Source of the DNA: Verrucomicrobiota bacterium | GTDB taxonomy: Bacteria > Verrucomicrobiota > Verrucomicrobiia > Chthoniobacterales > Terrimicrobiaceae | Assembly (NCBI GenBank): GCA_017305195.1 | Contig: JAFKMU010000037.1 | Coordinates: 124,001-188,000, forward strand | Reading direction: 5' to 3' | DNA length: 64,000 nt | Shown: positions 54,318-62,781 of the stretch, in pieces | How the letters are laid out: each line of letters starts with the position of its first letter | Numbering within the stretch: the first letter of the stretch is position 1 | The notes under the pieces: generated by a model | Told to the model about the DNA's origin: nothing | The model's input: the letters and a program-made list of their open reading frames with translations, nothing else | Database searches by the model: none | Position numbers and translations under genes: made by a program

Positions 54318-56777
54318 ATGAAAACATCCTTTGCCGCGTGCGTGCGCTCGGTCGTGTCGCGTTTTGCCTTATCCCGATCCGGAGCCTTGCTCGGTCTTCT
54401 GGCCAGTCTCAGCGTGGGGGCCTCGACGGTGCTCGCTACGGATTGGACGTGGAATACGGCGCTGCTTTACCAGCGGCAGCATGACAATCCGCAGAACTAT
54501 AATTTCACCACCGATTGGGTGACGGGGTCGGACGGCACGGGCCAGAGCCTGCAAATCACGGAGCCGAGTGCGAACGAGTGGAATTACTTCCTCGATGTAC
54601 CGCGCTCGTATCTCACGACGGCGACGAATCAGTTTCGCGCGGTGCTGGATTTTGAGGTGGTGACGCCGACGGTGCTGCCGCAGTACTTCTGGATGTTTGC
54701 GCGGTGCCTGGATGCGAACGGGCGGGCGATGGCGGGTGTGCCGGAGCAATGGCAGCGGTTTGTCTCCGAGAGCGCGGACGGGCCGCGACGCATCGAGTTT
54801 CCCATCGAGTTTCCGCCGGTGGCTGGGGGCACGTGGCACTTCTACTTTGGCTGCAAGCGCACAGGGACGATCATCATCGACAGCCTCGCGATCAAGGAGG
54901 GCTGGGACCTCACGCGCGAGCCTGCGGTCTTGAATGGCGCGGCGACCTCGGTGCTGCCTGCGGGGGTGAGTGCGGCCACGGGGTCGCCCGCTATTACGGT
55001 TTCGCCCCCAGCATCGGGCACGGTGACGACGCTGACCGCCTCCGATCTCGTGGCCGATGGCGCAACGCCCGTGACCTCGGCCGTTGCGGCGGCCAACTCG
55101 ACGAAGCTCCAGGCCTGGCTCACCACGGCGAAAAACACGGCTGGCACGAAGAAGCTCGCCATTCCGCCGGGCACGTATCGCTTCGAGTCCAACGCTCAGC
55201 TCACTATCGACAGCACGAACGACCTGACCATCGACGGGCAGGGCGCGACGTTCATCTTTCAGAAGCTCTACAACGGGCCGCACTTCATGGTGAATGCCTG
55301 CAACCGGCTCGTGGTGAAGAACCTCAACATGGACTGGAACTCCGACTACAAGCCCATCGCAAGTCTCGGGCGGCTGGTGAGCCTTTCCTCGGACAAGAAG
55401 ACGGCGGTGTTTCAGTTCGACGACCAGGACGCGGCGCAGACGCTGCGGACGGCGCAGGCCTTCTGGCATTCCATACACCCGATGGATACGACGTACCTGT
55501 ATCGCAACAGCCCGGATTTCTTCCTGCTCAAGGACACGCCGCAGCCCACGAAAACGGCCAGCGCAAACCAGATCACGACGGTATTCACTAATCCGCTCTC
55601 GCTCACGGTCGGCACGAGCTATTGCATCAAGCACCTGTACTACGAGATGATCGGCTTCAAGCTCGCCGCCTCGTCGCACGTGCTCTTTGATACCGTCAAC
55701 TTCTACGGCGTTCCCGGCATGGGCTGGCTGAATACGGAGGAGAGCCACCACCTGAAGTGGACGAATTGCAAATTCCTCCGGCGCGCGGGTTCCCGTCAGC
55801 CGCTCATCACGGGAGCGGATGGCATTCACTCTGGCGAGTCCAAGGGCGACATCGCCATCCAGGGTTGCGCCTTCACCGGTCTCGGCGACGACGCGATCAA
55901 CCTGCATGACAACTGCTGGCAGGGCGGGCTGGTGAATCCCGGCACGGGCAATCAGCTGCAATTTCGCAACTGCCCGCGGCATCAACTGCGGGTGAAGAGC
56001 GGCGATGTCATCCGGTTTTATAATACCGACTACACGCCCGCCGGGGTGGAGCTCACCGTCACGGGCACGCCCACCTACAGCAGCCCGAATGGCGACCCGG
56101 AGCATGTCAATACGACGATGACCGTCACCTTCGCCAGCCCGGTGCCCGCCAGCCTCTCGCCACTCTCGATCGCGAACAACACGCGGTTTGAAACGAAGAA
56201 CGTGCGCATCGCGGGCAATACGATCATGTACACCAACGGACGCGGCGTGCTGCTCTCGGCCAAGAATGCGACGATCGACTCGTGCTATTTCCGCAATGTC
56301 TCCGCAACCAGCATCCAGATCACCACGGAGATCGTTGATACTGCGTACATGGAGGGACGCGGCGCGTCCAACGTCCTGGTGAGCAACAACACCTTTGAGA
56401 ATACGAACCAGATCAGCCGCTGGGCCGGGGCCGTGGTTTATGTCGGGGCGACGATTCCGTGGGGTCCGGCGGACGTGCCGCTCTTTACCAACCTGACGTT
56501 TGATAATAACAAATTCTACAATTCCCCCGGCCCCGCCATCTCGCTGACCTCGATGGCCAACGTCATCGTAAAAAACAGCCGCATCGAGTACAATCAGGCC
56601 CTCGCCAACGTCACGCCCTTCGCCGGAACATTGCAGGCCGTTCTGTCCGACGACCTCGCCCTCGGCGGTAACACCTGGCGCAATGTCCTCACCCCGCCCA
56701 ATCCCGTCGGCATCGTCTACAACCCCTCCACCGTGACCAACCTCGCCCCCGGCTCGAACAGGCTGGAGACGCCGTAG
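54318..56777 (+). CDS. Secreted right-handed parallel beta-helix protein, GH110/polysaccharide-lyase-like
   Basis: 819 residues. Long signal region (~40 residues, ending SVGASTVLATDW). An N-terminal beta-sandwich (~40-200) is followed by a beta-helix at ~240-800 with N/D-rich turns (IDGQGATFIFQ, NVLVSNNTFENT, LTFDNNKFYNS). Around residues 510-535, ADGIHSGESKGDIAIQGCAF then GLGDDAINLHD resembles the catalytic core of GH110 alpha-galactosidases and related families. A role in cutting plant or algal polysaccharides is likely; the exact activity is open. Confidence 0.82.
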   Translation: MKTSFAACVRSVVSRFALSRSGALLGLLASLSVGASTVLATDWTWNTALLYQRQHDNPQNYNFTTDWVTGSDGTGQSLQITEPSANEWNYFLDVPRSYLTTATNQFRAVLDFEVVTPTVLPQYFWMFARCLDANGRAMAGVPEQWQRFVSESADGPRRIEFPIEFPPVAGGTWHFYFGCKRTGTIIIDSLAIKEGWDLTREPAVLNGAATSVLPAGVSAATGSPAITVSPPASGTVTTLTASDLVADGATPVTSAVAAANSTKLQAWLTTAKNTAGTKKLAIPPGTYRFESNAQLTIDSTNDLTIDGQGATFIFQKLYNGPHFMVNACNRLVVKNLNMDWNSDYKPIASLGRLVSLSSDKKTAVFQFDDQDAAQTLRTAQAFWHSIHPMDTTYLYRNSPDFFLLKDTPQPTKTASANQITTVFTNPLSLTVGTSYCIKHLYYEMIGFKLAASSHVLFDTVNFYGVPGMGWLNTEESHHLKWTNCKFLRRAGSRQPLITGADGIHSGESKGDIAIQGCAFTGLGDDAINLHDNCWQGGLVNPGTGNQLQFRNCPRHQLRVKSGDVIRFYNTDYTPAGVELTVTGTPTYSSPNGDPEHVNTTMTVTFASPVPASLSPLSIANNTRFETKNVRIAGNTIMYTNGRGVLLSAKNATIDSCYFRNVSATSIQITTEIVDTAYMEGRGASNVLVSNNTFENTNQISRWAGAVVYVGATIPWGPADVPLFTNLTFDNNKFYNSPGPAISLTSMANVIVKNSRIEYNQALANVTPFAGTLQAVLSDDLALGGNTWRNVLTPPNPVGIVYNPSTVTNLAPGSNRLETP

Positions 56778-56844
56778 CGGGTGGCGCGGGCAATACTAAA
56801 AGACTCTCACAATACTCTACTCCTGCTGGCGCTGAATCCTGATG

Positions 56845-57447
56845 CTAGTTTCCGAGCTGTCCGATAAGTTTGCCTTCTGCTTCGGGAGTGAGATGGGGAG
56901 TTTCGGCCAGTTCTGTAGCGGTGTCTGCAATGGAAATGATTCTGGTCGTGAAGGGGGTCGGGTGAATCGGAGTTGAGAAGTACCCGGCGTAGCTTTGGCC
57001 TTCGGTTTGGATCGCCAGATGATAAAATAAAGCATCCCGGATCGTGATGTTCGATGCATGTTCATCGTGGTACGCCGTTTTGCGAAGTTCCTCACTCCAG
57101 AGCTTTTTCAGACTTTCGAACGTGGATTTGGGAACTTGTAGCTGACGCGTCAAAACGGTGGCTGGCTTCTTGTATATGTCCAGAAGCGCAATGAGTAGCT
57201 CAGCTTTTTCCTGGGTTTTTACCTCGCGGAGGCTGAGGGCGACGATCTTGTTGCGACCGTACGAGAGAAACTGGATTTCGGCCGCAGGGTCAATGCGTTC
57301 AACCACCCGGCGGAAGTCTTGAAACATTGTCCCATGGTTGAGCATTGAGAGCATTTCGATGGGGCTGCGCTCGGGACGGAGGTCTTGTCCGTGAACCGCG
57401 CAGAGGATAGTCAGAAACGAGAGAGCTGCAGACCTCATTTGAGTCAT
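56845..57447 (-). CDS. Exported protein of unknown function
   Basis: 200 residues with a signal peptide (MTQMRSAALSFLTILCAVHG). The mature part is mostly helical and charged, with heptad-like LTRQLQVPKSTFESLKKLWSEELRK. No family recognised. It is divergent from the next gene with a 47-base gap. Confidence 0.6.
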   Translation of the reverse strand: MTQMRSAALSFLTILCAVHGQDLRPERSPIEMLSMLNHGTMFQDFRRVVERIDPAAEIQFLSYGRNKIVALSLREVKTQEKAELLIALLDIYKKPATVLTRQLQVPKSTFESLKKLWSEELRKTAYHDEHASNITIRDALFYHLAIQTEGQSYAGYFSTPIHPTPFTTRIISIADTATELAETPHLTPEAEGKLIGQLGN

Positions 57448-57494
57448 GTGATTTTCACATCCCTTAGCGGAAAGCTTTCTGCTAAGCGAATCTC

Positions 57495-57986
57495 ATGTTT
57501 CAGGATTTTGGCATCAGTCCTGGGAAGTTTCTCATCCAGACGCTTATCTTCCTTTGCCTGGCGATACCGGCTACCGTACGTGTTCTGCGGCGCTGGGCGA
57601 AAGGAACGATGGTAATTGCCGGATGTTTCGTGCTGGCGGCATGCGCTGGCCCTGAGCCGAATAAACGTGTTTTTACAGGAACATACCGCTGGGGCGACGA
57701 TCCGAATAATGCCCAATATCTCTGCCTGAGCGCCGATGGCTCCTACGCCTTGACAGAGCGGTCAAGCATGGCGGTGGGCCGGGAAGTGAAGCCGTTTTCG
57801 GTGTTGCACTCGACAGGGCAATGGAAAGTCTCAAGAGGGCGCGTTATTCTTGAGGCCTCGGACAAAACCTATTTTCCCACGGGTCGATTGATCTTGCTGG
57901 TGGCCGAGCGGAAATCTGCGGAAAGCGAGCTGCTCCCGGTTATGGGAGCTGGCTGGACTCCCGAGCGGGGGTATGTTCGGCAGTAG
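57495..57986 (+). CDS. Membrane-anchored or lipoprotein of unknown function
   Basis: 163 residues from ATG 57495. A first hydrophobic helix (FLIQTLIFLCLAIPATV) and a second segment (MVIAGCFVLAACAGPE) follow each other. If ATG 57609 is used, the second is a clean lipoprotein signal (L-A-A-C) and the product is 125 residues. The soluble part YRWGDDPNNAQYLCLSADGSYAL ... STGQWKVSRGRVIL is a small beta-rich domain. Its 3' end overlaps the convergent hxlR-type gene by 47 bases. Confidence 0.55.
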   Translation: MFQDFGISPGKFLIQTLIFLCLAIPATVRVLRRWAKGTMVIAGCFVLAACAGPEPNKRVFTGTYRWGDDPNNAQYLCLSADGSYALTERSSMAVGREVKPFSVLHSTGQWKVSRGRVILEASDKTYFPTGRLILLVAERKSAESELLPVMGAGWTPERGYVRQ

Positions 57987-58335
57987 TCTGCGAAGAGCTT
58001 ACGTCTGTAATATTTTCTGACTCATTAGTTTTGGGAATCCGGGCTTTTCCCCACTCGCACAGCGCGTCCATGACGGGGCGGAGGGATTCTCCGAAATCGG
58101 TCAGCGAATATTCCACCTTGGGCGGAATCTGGGGGAACACTTCGCGATGGACGATGTTGTCGTTTTCGAGTTCCCGGAGTTGCTGGGTGAGAACTTTCGC
58201 GCTGGCCTGCGGAATCAGGCGTGTCAGTTCACCCGCCCGCCTCGGCTTCTCCATCAGGTAATGGAGCAGAACGGGTTTCCATCGGCCTCCCATCACACTC
58301 AAAGTGCGGGTCACCGGGCAATCAATGTAGTTCAT
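57940..58335 (-). CDS. HxlR-family transcriptional regulator
   Basis: 131 residues from ATG 58335. Winged helix-turn-helix of the HxlR type: CPVTRTLSVMGGRWKPVLLHYLMEKPRRAGELTRLIPQASAKVLTQQLRELE. The conserved N-terminal Cys (MNYIDCP) is the redox- or electrophile-sensing residue in several relatives (YodB, HypR). The gene is divergent from a quinone-reductase-like gene, with a palindrome between. The likely role is repression of that gene until quinone or aldehyde stress. Confidence 0.9.
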   Translation of the reverse strand: MNYIDCPVTRTLSVMGGRWKPVLLHYLMEKPRRAGELTRLIPQASAKVLTQQLRELENDNIVHREVFPQIPPKVEYSLTDFGESLRPVMDALCEWGKARIPKTNESENITDVSSSQTTAEHTPARESSQLP

Positions 58336-58345
58336 TTTCTGAAAT

Positions 58346-58367
58346 TTATACCTTTTGGTTAGTATAA
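58346..58367. promoter_or_regulatory. Candidate HxlR operator
   Basis: TTATAC (58346-58351) and GTATAA (58362-58367) are inverted arms 10 bases apart, in the 83-base gap between divergent genes. The arms also resemble -10 boxes facing outward. HxlR proteins bind as dimers to such sites, so repression of both promoters is plausible. Confidence 0.6.
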
Positions 58368-58418
58368 CATAAAAAGGTGGGGACTGGTTTTTCCCCTGCT
58401 GATTTGTAGGATGTCGGC

Positions 58419-59195
58419 ATGCAGGTATTGATCGTTTTTGCGCATCCGGAACCAACATCGCTAACCCGTCAGTTGGTGCAAGTCTCTGGTGAGACCCTTG
58501 AGAAGCAGGGTCATGACGTCGTGCTCTCGGACCTCTACGGAATGAAATGGAAAGCGGTCTTTGACGCGGATGATTTTCCCAGCAGGGCGAATCCGGAGCG
58601 ATTGTCCTTCATTGAGGAATCCGGGCATGCTTACGCGAGCGGAAATCAGACGGCGGACGTCGTCGCGGAGCAGGCAAAGCTGAAAGCGGCGGACGCGGTA
58701 ATCCTGCAATTTCCTCTCTGGTGGTTTGGTGTCCCGGCGATTCTGAAGGGTTGGATCGAGTGGGTTTACGCCTATGGGTTTGGATATGGATATGAGGATG
58801 GCACGAACCGGTTTCGTTACGGCGACGGTATGCTCAAGGGAAAACGGGCTCTCGTCTCTGTGGCTGTCGGTGGCCCGGAGGCAGACTATGGCCCGCGCGG
58901 AATAAACGGCCCGCTCGATCACATTCTTTTTCCGCTCACCCATGGGGCGCTCTTCTACCCGGGCATGGATGTTCTCCCTATCCACGCCGTTTATGGAGCC
59001 GCGCATCTGAAAACCTCTGATCAAATCGAAGTGGTGAAAGAGGGATGGAAGCGACGTGTGGCACGACTATTCGACGATGCTCCGATCCCTTTTCGATCAC
59101 AGAACGGAGGAGATTTCCCTGACAGGCATGCGCTCAGGGAAGATGTCGCTCCGGGACTGACCGGATTTCCGGCTCACATCGCATCGGAGCCTTGA
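58419..59195 (+). CDS. NAD(P)H:quinone oxidoreductase-like flavoprotein
   Basis: 258 residues. Flavodoxin-like fold of the NQO1/MdaB group: VLIVFAHPEPTSLTRQL, GHDVVLSDLYGMKW, and the FMN/FAD-contacting block ADAVILQFPLWWFGVPAILKGWIEWVYAYGFGYGYEDG. It would reduce quinones by two electrons, avoiding radicals. Control by the divergent HxlR regulator is likely. Confidence 0.92.
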   Translation: MQVLIVFAHPEPTSLTRQLVQVSGETLEKQGHDVVLSDLYGMKWKAVFDADDFPSRANPERLSFIEESGHAYASGNQTADVVAEQAKLKAADAVILQFPLWWFGVPAILKGWIEWVYAYGFGYGYEDGTNRFRYGDGMLKGKRALVSVAVGGPEADYGPRGINGPLDHILFPLTHGALFYPGMDVLPIHAVYGAAHLKTSDQIEVVKEGWKRRVARLFDDAPIPFRSQNGGDFPDRHALREDVAPGLTGFPAHIASEP

Positions 59196-59298
59196 GTAAG
59201 AATATGAAAGAGGGGTAGATTGCTCGGTGCTGATACTTCGCGCCGGAATATCGCGAAAGACTATTCGGCTCTGGGGCGGGAATGGGTCGTTGCGAGCT

Positions 59299-59796
59299 TC
59301 AGTCTTCGTAACGTAGTGGTGAGCGAGTTATCGTGGCCGTAATTGATATTTCGCTTGAGGCTTTTCCGCCAAGAGGAGCTTCGAAGCTATAAGAGACATC
59401 CCTCATTTCGATCATTACGCTCTTTGGCTCGATCCAGTAAATTTTGGGGGATGTGTTGCTGGAGTATGTGAACAAATTCCCTTTTTTGGGCGGACCGGTT
59501 ACTTCTTTTCGTAAGATGGAAATGTGCTGCCAGAAAGGTTCGGAATCATTTGCTGGCTGATACTCCTTGGTAACGAGAATTGTATAAGTTCCGTCGGGAG
59601 AGGGAACGGATTGGGTTTCTGCTCGCTTTGAGGTGCACCCGCAAATTAGGAGGATCGTGAAAACGAGTGCGAGCGAAGGGCGGTAGAAATGACTGAGGTT
59701 CTCTCTCTGTTTGGACTCGGTTCGTTCATGCGGACAGGCATCTTCTCCCTCCGATGAGAGAATGCGGCTGACAAAATAGGTCAGGCAGATGTTCAT
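59299..59796 (-). CDS. Probable lipoprotein of unknown function
   Basis: 165 residues as an open frame; a strong lipoprotein signal appears only inside it (YRPSLALVFTILLICGCTSKR, lipobox L-I-C-G-C), implying the true start is later. No good ATG lies at that point. The soluble part contains SPDGTYTILVTKEY and is beta-rich. No family recognised. GC content is lower than in the neighbours. Confidence 0.5.
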   Translation of the reverse strand: MNICLTYFVSRILSSEGEDACPHERTESKQRENLSHFYRPSLALVFTILLICGCTSKRAETQSVPSPDGTYTILVTKEYQPANDSEPFWQHISILRKEVTGPPKKGNLFTYSSNTSPKIYWIEPKSVMIEMRDVSYSFEAPLGGKASSEISITATITRSPLRYED

Positions 59797-59844
59797 GTAT
59801 TAATCTGTTTAATTTTCAAAGTGAATGAGGGGCTAAACTCATGC

Positions 59845-60636
59845 CTAATGCTGACACTTCGCGCACCAGCAGGTGGTGCGGCCGCCGACTTGGGCGCGGT
59901 GAAGGTCGAGGCCGCAGCGAGGGCAGGCGTGGTCTTTTTCCCAGCGGTGATGGAAGAGCCAGGTGTCCGGCGGGTCTTCCCAGCGTTCGCCGATGGTTTT
60001 GAGGGCCTGGCGGGAAACCTCGCGGGTTTCCTTCCAGAGGGTGGCGGTTTCTTCCGGGGTGAGCGTGCCGCTACGGCGGGAAGGGAGGAAGCGGGCGCGC
60101 CAGAGGATTTCGTCGGCCATCCAGTTGCCGATGCCGGGGAAGCGCTCCTGCATGAGGAGCACGGCTTTGATCGGGGCCTGCTTGCGGCGGGCGAGGAAGG
60201 CGGCGACGGCGTCCTTGGTGAAGTCCGGTGCGGTGACCTGCGGGGGCAGGGCGGTCCACCAATCCGGATCGGCTTTGCCGGGGTGGAAGAGGACGCGGCC
60301 AAAGAGGCGGAAGTCGGTGAAGATGAGCGCGACGGACTTTTCGTAAAGGACGAGGTGGTCGTGCTTGGCGGGCTCGAAATCGGGTGCGGCGGTGTGGAGC
60401 TTGCCGGTCATGCCGAGATGAAGGCCGAGCGTGGCGGTGCTGAAGCGAAAGAGCATCTGCTTGCCGTGCGCGGCGGAGCCGAGGAGCTTCGCGCCGGTGA
60501 GAGCCTGTTCCATCGTGGGCAGGTCGATCCCGCGAAAGAGGCGGGCTTTCGGATGGCTGGCGACGCGGAGGATTTTGCCGCCGATCCCGGCGTCCCATTG
60601 CTTGCGGAAATATTCCACCTCGGCGAGTTCAGGCAT
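59845..60636 (-). CDS. Formamidopyrimidine-DNA glycosylase family (Fpg/Nei)
   Basis: 263 residues from ATG 60636. Pro2 and Glu3 (PELAEVEYFRKQW) are the catalytic pair. Lys in AHGKQMLFRF is the third element. The helix-two-turn-helix is GIGNWMADEILWRARFLPS. The C-terminal zinc finger is CPRCG ... CAKCQ. It excises oxidised bases and cuts the strand. The Leu-Ala in place of the usual Pro after Glu3 is a small deviation, so the base preference (Fpg or Nei) is left open. Confidence 0.92.
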   Translation of the reverse strand: MPELAEVEYFRKQWDAGIGGKILRVASHPKARLFRGIDLPTMEQALTGAKLLGSAAHGKQMLFRFSTATLGLHLGMTGKLHTAAPDFEPAKHDHLVLYEKSVALIFTDFRLFGRVLFHPGKADPDWWTALPPQVTAPDFTKDAVAAFLARRKQAPIKAVLLMQERFPGIGNWMADEILWRARFLPSRRSGTLTPEETATLWKETREVSRQALKTIGERWEDPPDTWLFHHRWEKDHACPRCGLDLHRAQVGGRTTCWCAKCQH

Positions 60637-60685
60637 GGGGGTACTGTGGGCGGGGATGGGACGCGGCGCAATCGGGGAAAAACCT

Positions 60686-60770
60686 GAACAGAAGGGGATT
60701 TGAACAGAGCCGAGCTTTGCGAGACGGGCGAAGCCAACGCAGCGAAGGAAACGAAGGGGAAGGCAGAAGG
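60686..60770 (+). repeat. Dispersed intergenic repeat, copy D
   Basis: GCAGCGAAGGAAACGAAGGG followed by GAAGGCAGAAGG (60739-60770) matches the left and middle blocks of copies A-C; an isolated ACAGAAGG (60688-60695) lies upstream. The right block is missing. It lies upstream of the glycosylase gene. Confidence 0.7.
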
Positions 60771-60791
60771 TTCCGGAGCCGGGAGGAAGGT

Positions 60792-60820
60792 TTGACATAT
60801 ATCGCAAATGAGACTATCTA
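60792..60820 (+). promoter_or_regulatory. Sigma-70-type promoter of the ParS/RES module
   Basis: TTGACA (60792-60797), a 17-base spacer and TATCTA (60815-60820). Transcription would start near 60827, only a few bases before GTG 60830 and 15 before ATG 60842, so the mRNA would be almost leaderless. Confidence 0.6.
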
Positions 60821-60841
60821 TTGTTTCAAGTGAAATCCTCC

Positions 60842-61420
60842 ATGCCTGCACTTGAGAAAGGGAAGAAGTCCGTTGGCCGCTCGGCGCATTCGAAGCTCGT
60901 GGGGAAAGCGCGGAGACAGAAGGCGGCGGGGACTGCGAAAGGCGCCGCCGGGAAACAGGGTAAAGTGCGACTGATGGTGGGCGTCTGGAGAGCGCGGCAA
61001 AGGGAGGCAGAGGGCATCGTAGGCGGCTTTATTCGCGGCGAAAGCAAGGGGACTGCGACGCAGGTTATCCGCTTGCTCAAATCGGGGCTTCCTGTTTGCG
61101 AACTGGACGACTTGCAAGATCGCCTCGGACTGCCGATGGAAAAGCTGGCGCCGATGCTGGGAATCTCGAAGGCGACGCTGCATCGCCGCAAAGCGGCGGG
61201 CAGGCTGGACGTGGCGGAATCCGACCGGGTGGTGCGTTTTGCCCGTCTGCTGGGCAAGGCGGTTTTTGTCATGGAGTCGCTTGAAAACGGGCGACGCTGG
61301 CTCATGTCTCCGCAGGTCGGACTGGGGGGCGAGATTCCGCTGGAGTTTGCAGAAACCGAAGTCGGGGCGCGCGAGGTGGAGAGCCTTTTGGGCCGTATCG
61401 AATACGGCGTCTACTCGTGA
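60842..61420 (+). CDS. Antitoxin, ParS/Xre-like (DUF2384)
   Basis: 192 residues from ATG 60842 (GTG 60830 is also possible). The N-terminal ~45 residues are basic and Lys/Ala/Gly-rich, probably disordered. The middle is Xre-like (LGLPMEKLAPMLGISKATLHRRKAAGRLDVAESDRV). The C-terminal MbcA/ParS domain holds LLGKAVFVMESLENGRRWL and the usual closing ETEVGAREVESLLGRIEYG. It neutralises the next gene's product and probably represses the operon. The ends overlap by four bases. Confidence 0.9.
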   Translation: MPALEKGKKSVGRSAHSKLVGKARRQKAAGTAKGAAGKQGKVRLMVGVWRARQREAEGIVGGFIRGESKGTATQVIRLLKSGLPVCELDDLQDRLGLPMEKLAPMLGISKATLHRRKAAGRLDVAESDRVVRFARLLGKAVFVMESLENGRRWLMSPQVGLGGEIPLEFAETEVGAREVESLLGRIEYGVYS

Positions 61421-61875
61421 GTCGGCGGGCGTGGCGCATCGTCAAGGAGCGGCATGCCGCGACTGCTTTCGATGGCGAAGGAGCTATGCGCGTGGGAGGA
61501 CGGTGGAATTCGCCGGGGACGAGGGTGGTCTATGCCAGTGAAAGCAAGGCGCTCGCGGCGCTCGAAATCCTCGTGCATCTCAATCCTCCCGTCATTTTCA
61601 AATACGTCGCCATAGCGATTGAGTTCGATGCGGGTTTGGTGGAGAGGATTGACGTTTCCAATCTGCCGGCAGACTGGACTCAAGAGCCGCCATCGCGAAC
61701 CACACAAATCATTGGCGACCAATGGGTGAAAGAGGCCCGGTCGGCGGTGCTGGAACTCCCCAGCATCATTATTCCCTCGGAATCCAATTTCCTTTTGAAC
61801 CCGGCTCATCCTGACTTTGCGAAAATTGCCATTGGCAAGCCGGGAGCGTTTTCCTTCGATCCTCGATTGCTTTGA
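61417..61875 (+). CDS. Toxin, RES domain (NAD+-degrading)
   Basis: 152 residues from GTG 61417. RES-family plan: AWRIVKERHAATAFDGEGAMRVGGRWNSPGTRVVYASES (Arg of GGRWN), LEILVHL (Glu), and the Ser-containing ESNFLLNPAHPDF. Characterised relatives deplete NAD+ by phosphorolysis. Start overlaps the antitoxin stop (GTGA). It ends at a strong bidirectional terminator. Confidence 0.9.
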   Translation: MSRRAWRIVKERHAATAFDGEGAMRVGGRWNSPGTRVVYASESKALAALEILVHLNPPVIFKYVAIAIEFDAGLVERIDVSNLPADWTQEPPSRTTQIIGDQWVKEARSAVLELPSIIIPSESNFLLNPAHPDFAKIAIGKPGAFSFDPRLL

Positions 61876-61883
61876 CGCAAAAA

Positions 61884-61925
61884 GCCGCCAGCGAACCGGG
61901 GTGCGGCTGCTGGCGGCGTTTTCTT
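61884..61925. terminator. Bidirectional intrinsic terminator
   Basis: GCCGCCAGC (61884-61892) and GCTGGCGGC (61909-61917) form a 9-bp perfect stem. GTTTTCTT follows on the + strand and AAAAA precedes it, giving T runs both ways. It separates the convergent RES toxin and pirin genes. Confidence 0.88.
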
Positions 61926-61941
61926 AGTTTAGTTTTTTTGC

Positions 61942-62694
61942 TTACAGGACGAAGACGAGGAACTCGGCGTCGCGGCGGGCGGTGAGGTCGAGCTTCGTGG
62001 CTCCCTCGATCGAGACGGCGTCGCCGGGGGTGAGGCATTCGCCTGCGGTGGTGAGTTCACCGGTGATCTGGTGGACCCATACGCCTCGGCCTTCCGGGAC
62101 TTCGATGCTGAGCGTCTTGCCTGCTCCGAGCTTGCCGAAGGAAATCTCGGCGTCCTGGCGGATCGCCACCGCGCCGTCGCGGGCCTCGGGGGCGAAGAGC
62201 AGGGTGAGCGCGTCGGGCCGGGCCGCGTCGCCGAGCGGACGCTCGGAGTAGCGCGGGGTGCCGCCGTGTTCATTCGGGCGCAGCCAGATTTGCAGGAAGT
62301 GGACGGCCTCGGAGGACGATGCGTTCATCTCGCTGTGCAGCACGCCGTCGCCCGCGCTCATATATTGCAGGTTGCCGGGGCGGATGACGCCCTGGTTGCC
62401 CATGCTGTCGCGGTGCTGGAGCCCGCCGGAGATGACGTAGGTGAAGATCTCGGCGTCGCGGTGCGGGTGCATGCCGAAGCCCGCGCCGGGCGAGACGATG
62501 TCGTCATTGATGACGCGCAGCGAGCGGTAGCCCATGTGGTCGGGGTCGAAGTATTCGCCAAAGGAAAAGCTGTGGCGGCTGTCGAGCCAGCCGAACTTCG
62601 TGCGGCCGCGCTGGTCGGCGGCGAGCTTGGTCACGCGGGGCGTGGTTTCGTCGCCGCTGGCGGTCTGGTTGGTCTTGAAGGTGGTCGTTTGCAT
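61942..62694 (-). CDS. Pirin-family protein (YhhW-like bicupin)
   Basis: 250 residues. The N-terminal cupin holds the metal site: GMHPHRDAEIFTYVISGGLQHRDS and HSEMNASS, giving the His/His/His/Glu set of pirins. The opening FGWLDSRHSFSFGEYFDPDHMG is typical. Relatives show quercetin dioxygenase-like activity or act as redox sensors. It is divergent from a LysR regulator over 87 bases, which probably controls it. Confidence 0.94.
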   Translation of the reverse strand: MQTTTFKTNQTASGDETTPRVTKLAADQRGRTKFGWLDSRHSFSFGEYFDPDHMGYRSLRVINDDIVSPGAGFGMHPHRDAEIFTYVISGGLQHRDSMGNQGVIRPGNLQYMSAGDGVLHSEMNASSSEAVHFLQIWLRPNEHGGTPRYSERPLGDAARPDALTLLFAPEARDGAVAIRQDAEISFGKLGAGKTLSIEVPEGRGVWVHQITGELTTAGECLTPGDAVSIEGATKLDLTARRDAEFLVFVL

Positions 62695-62781
62695 GGGATG
62701 AGCGTCGCATGGCGGCGGCGGGGGCGCTCATACTTCGTCGTTGGAAAGAGTATAACTTTGGGTTATCGGTCCCTTACCGGC

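Noticed and set aside
62071..62781. Long upstream extension of the LysR gene
   Set aside because: It lies opposite the pirin gene, a well-supported CDS, and the helix-turn-helix begins right at the ATG 62782.
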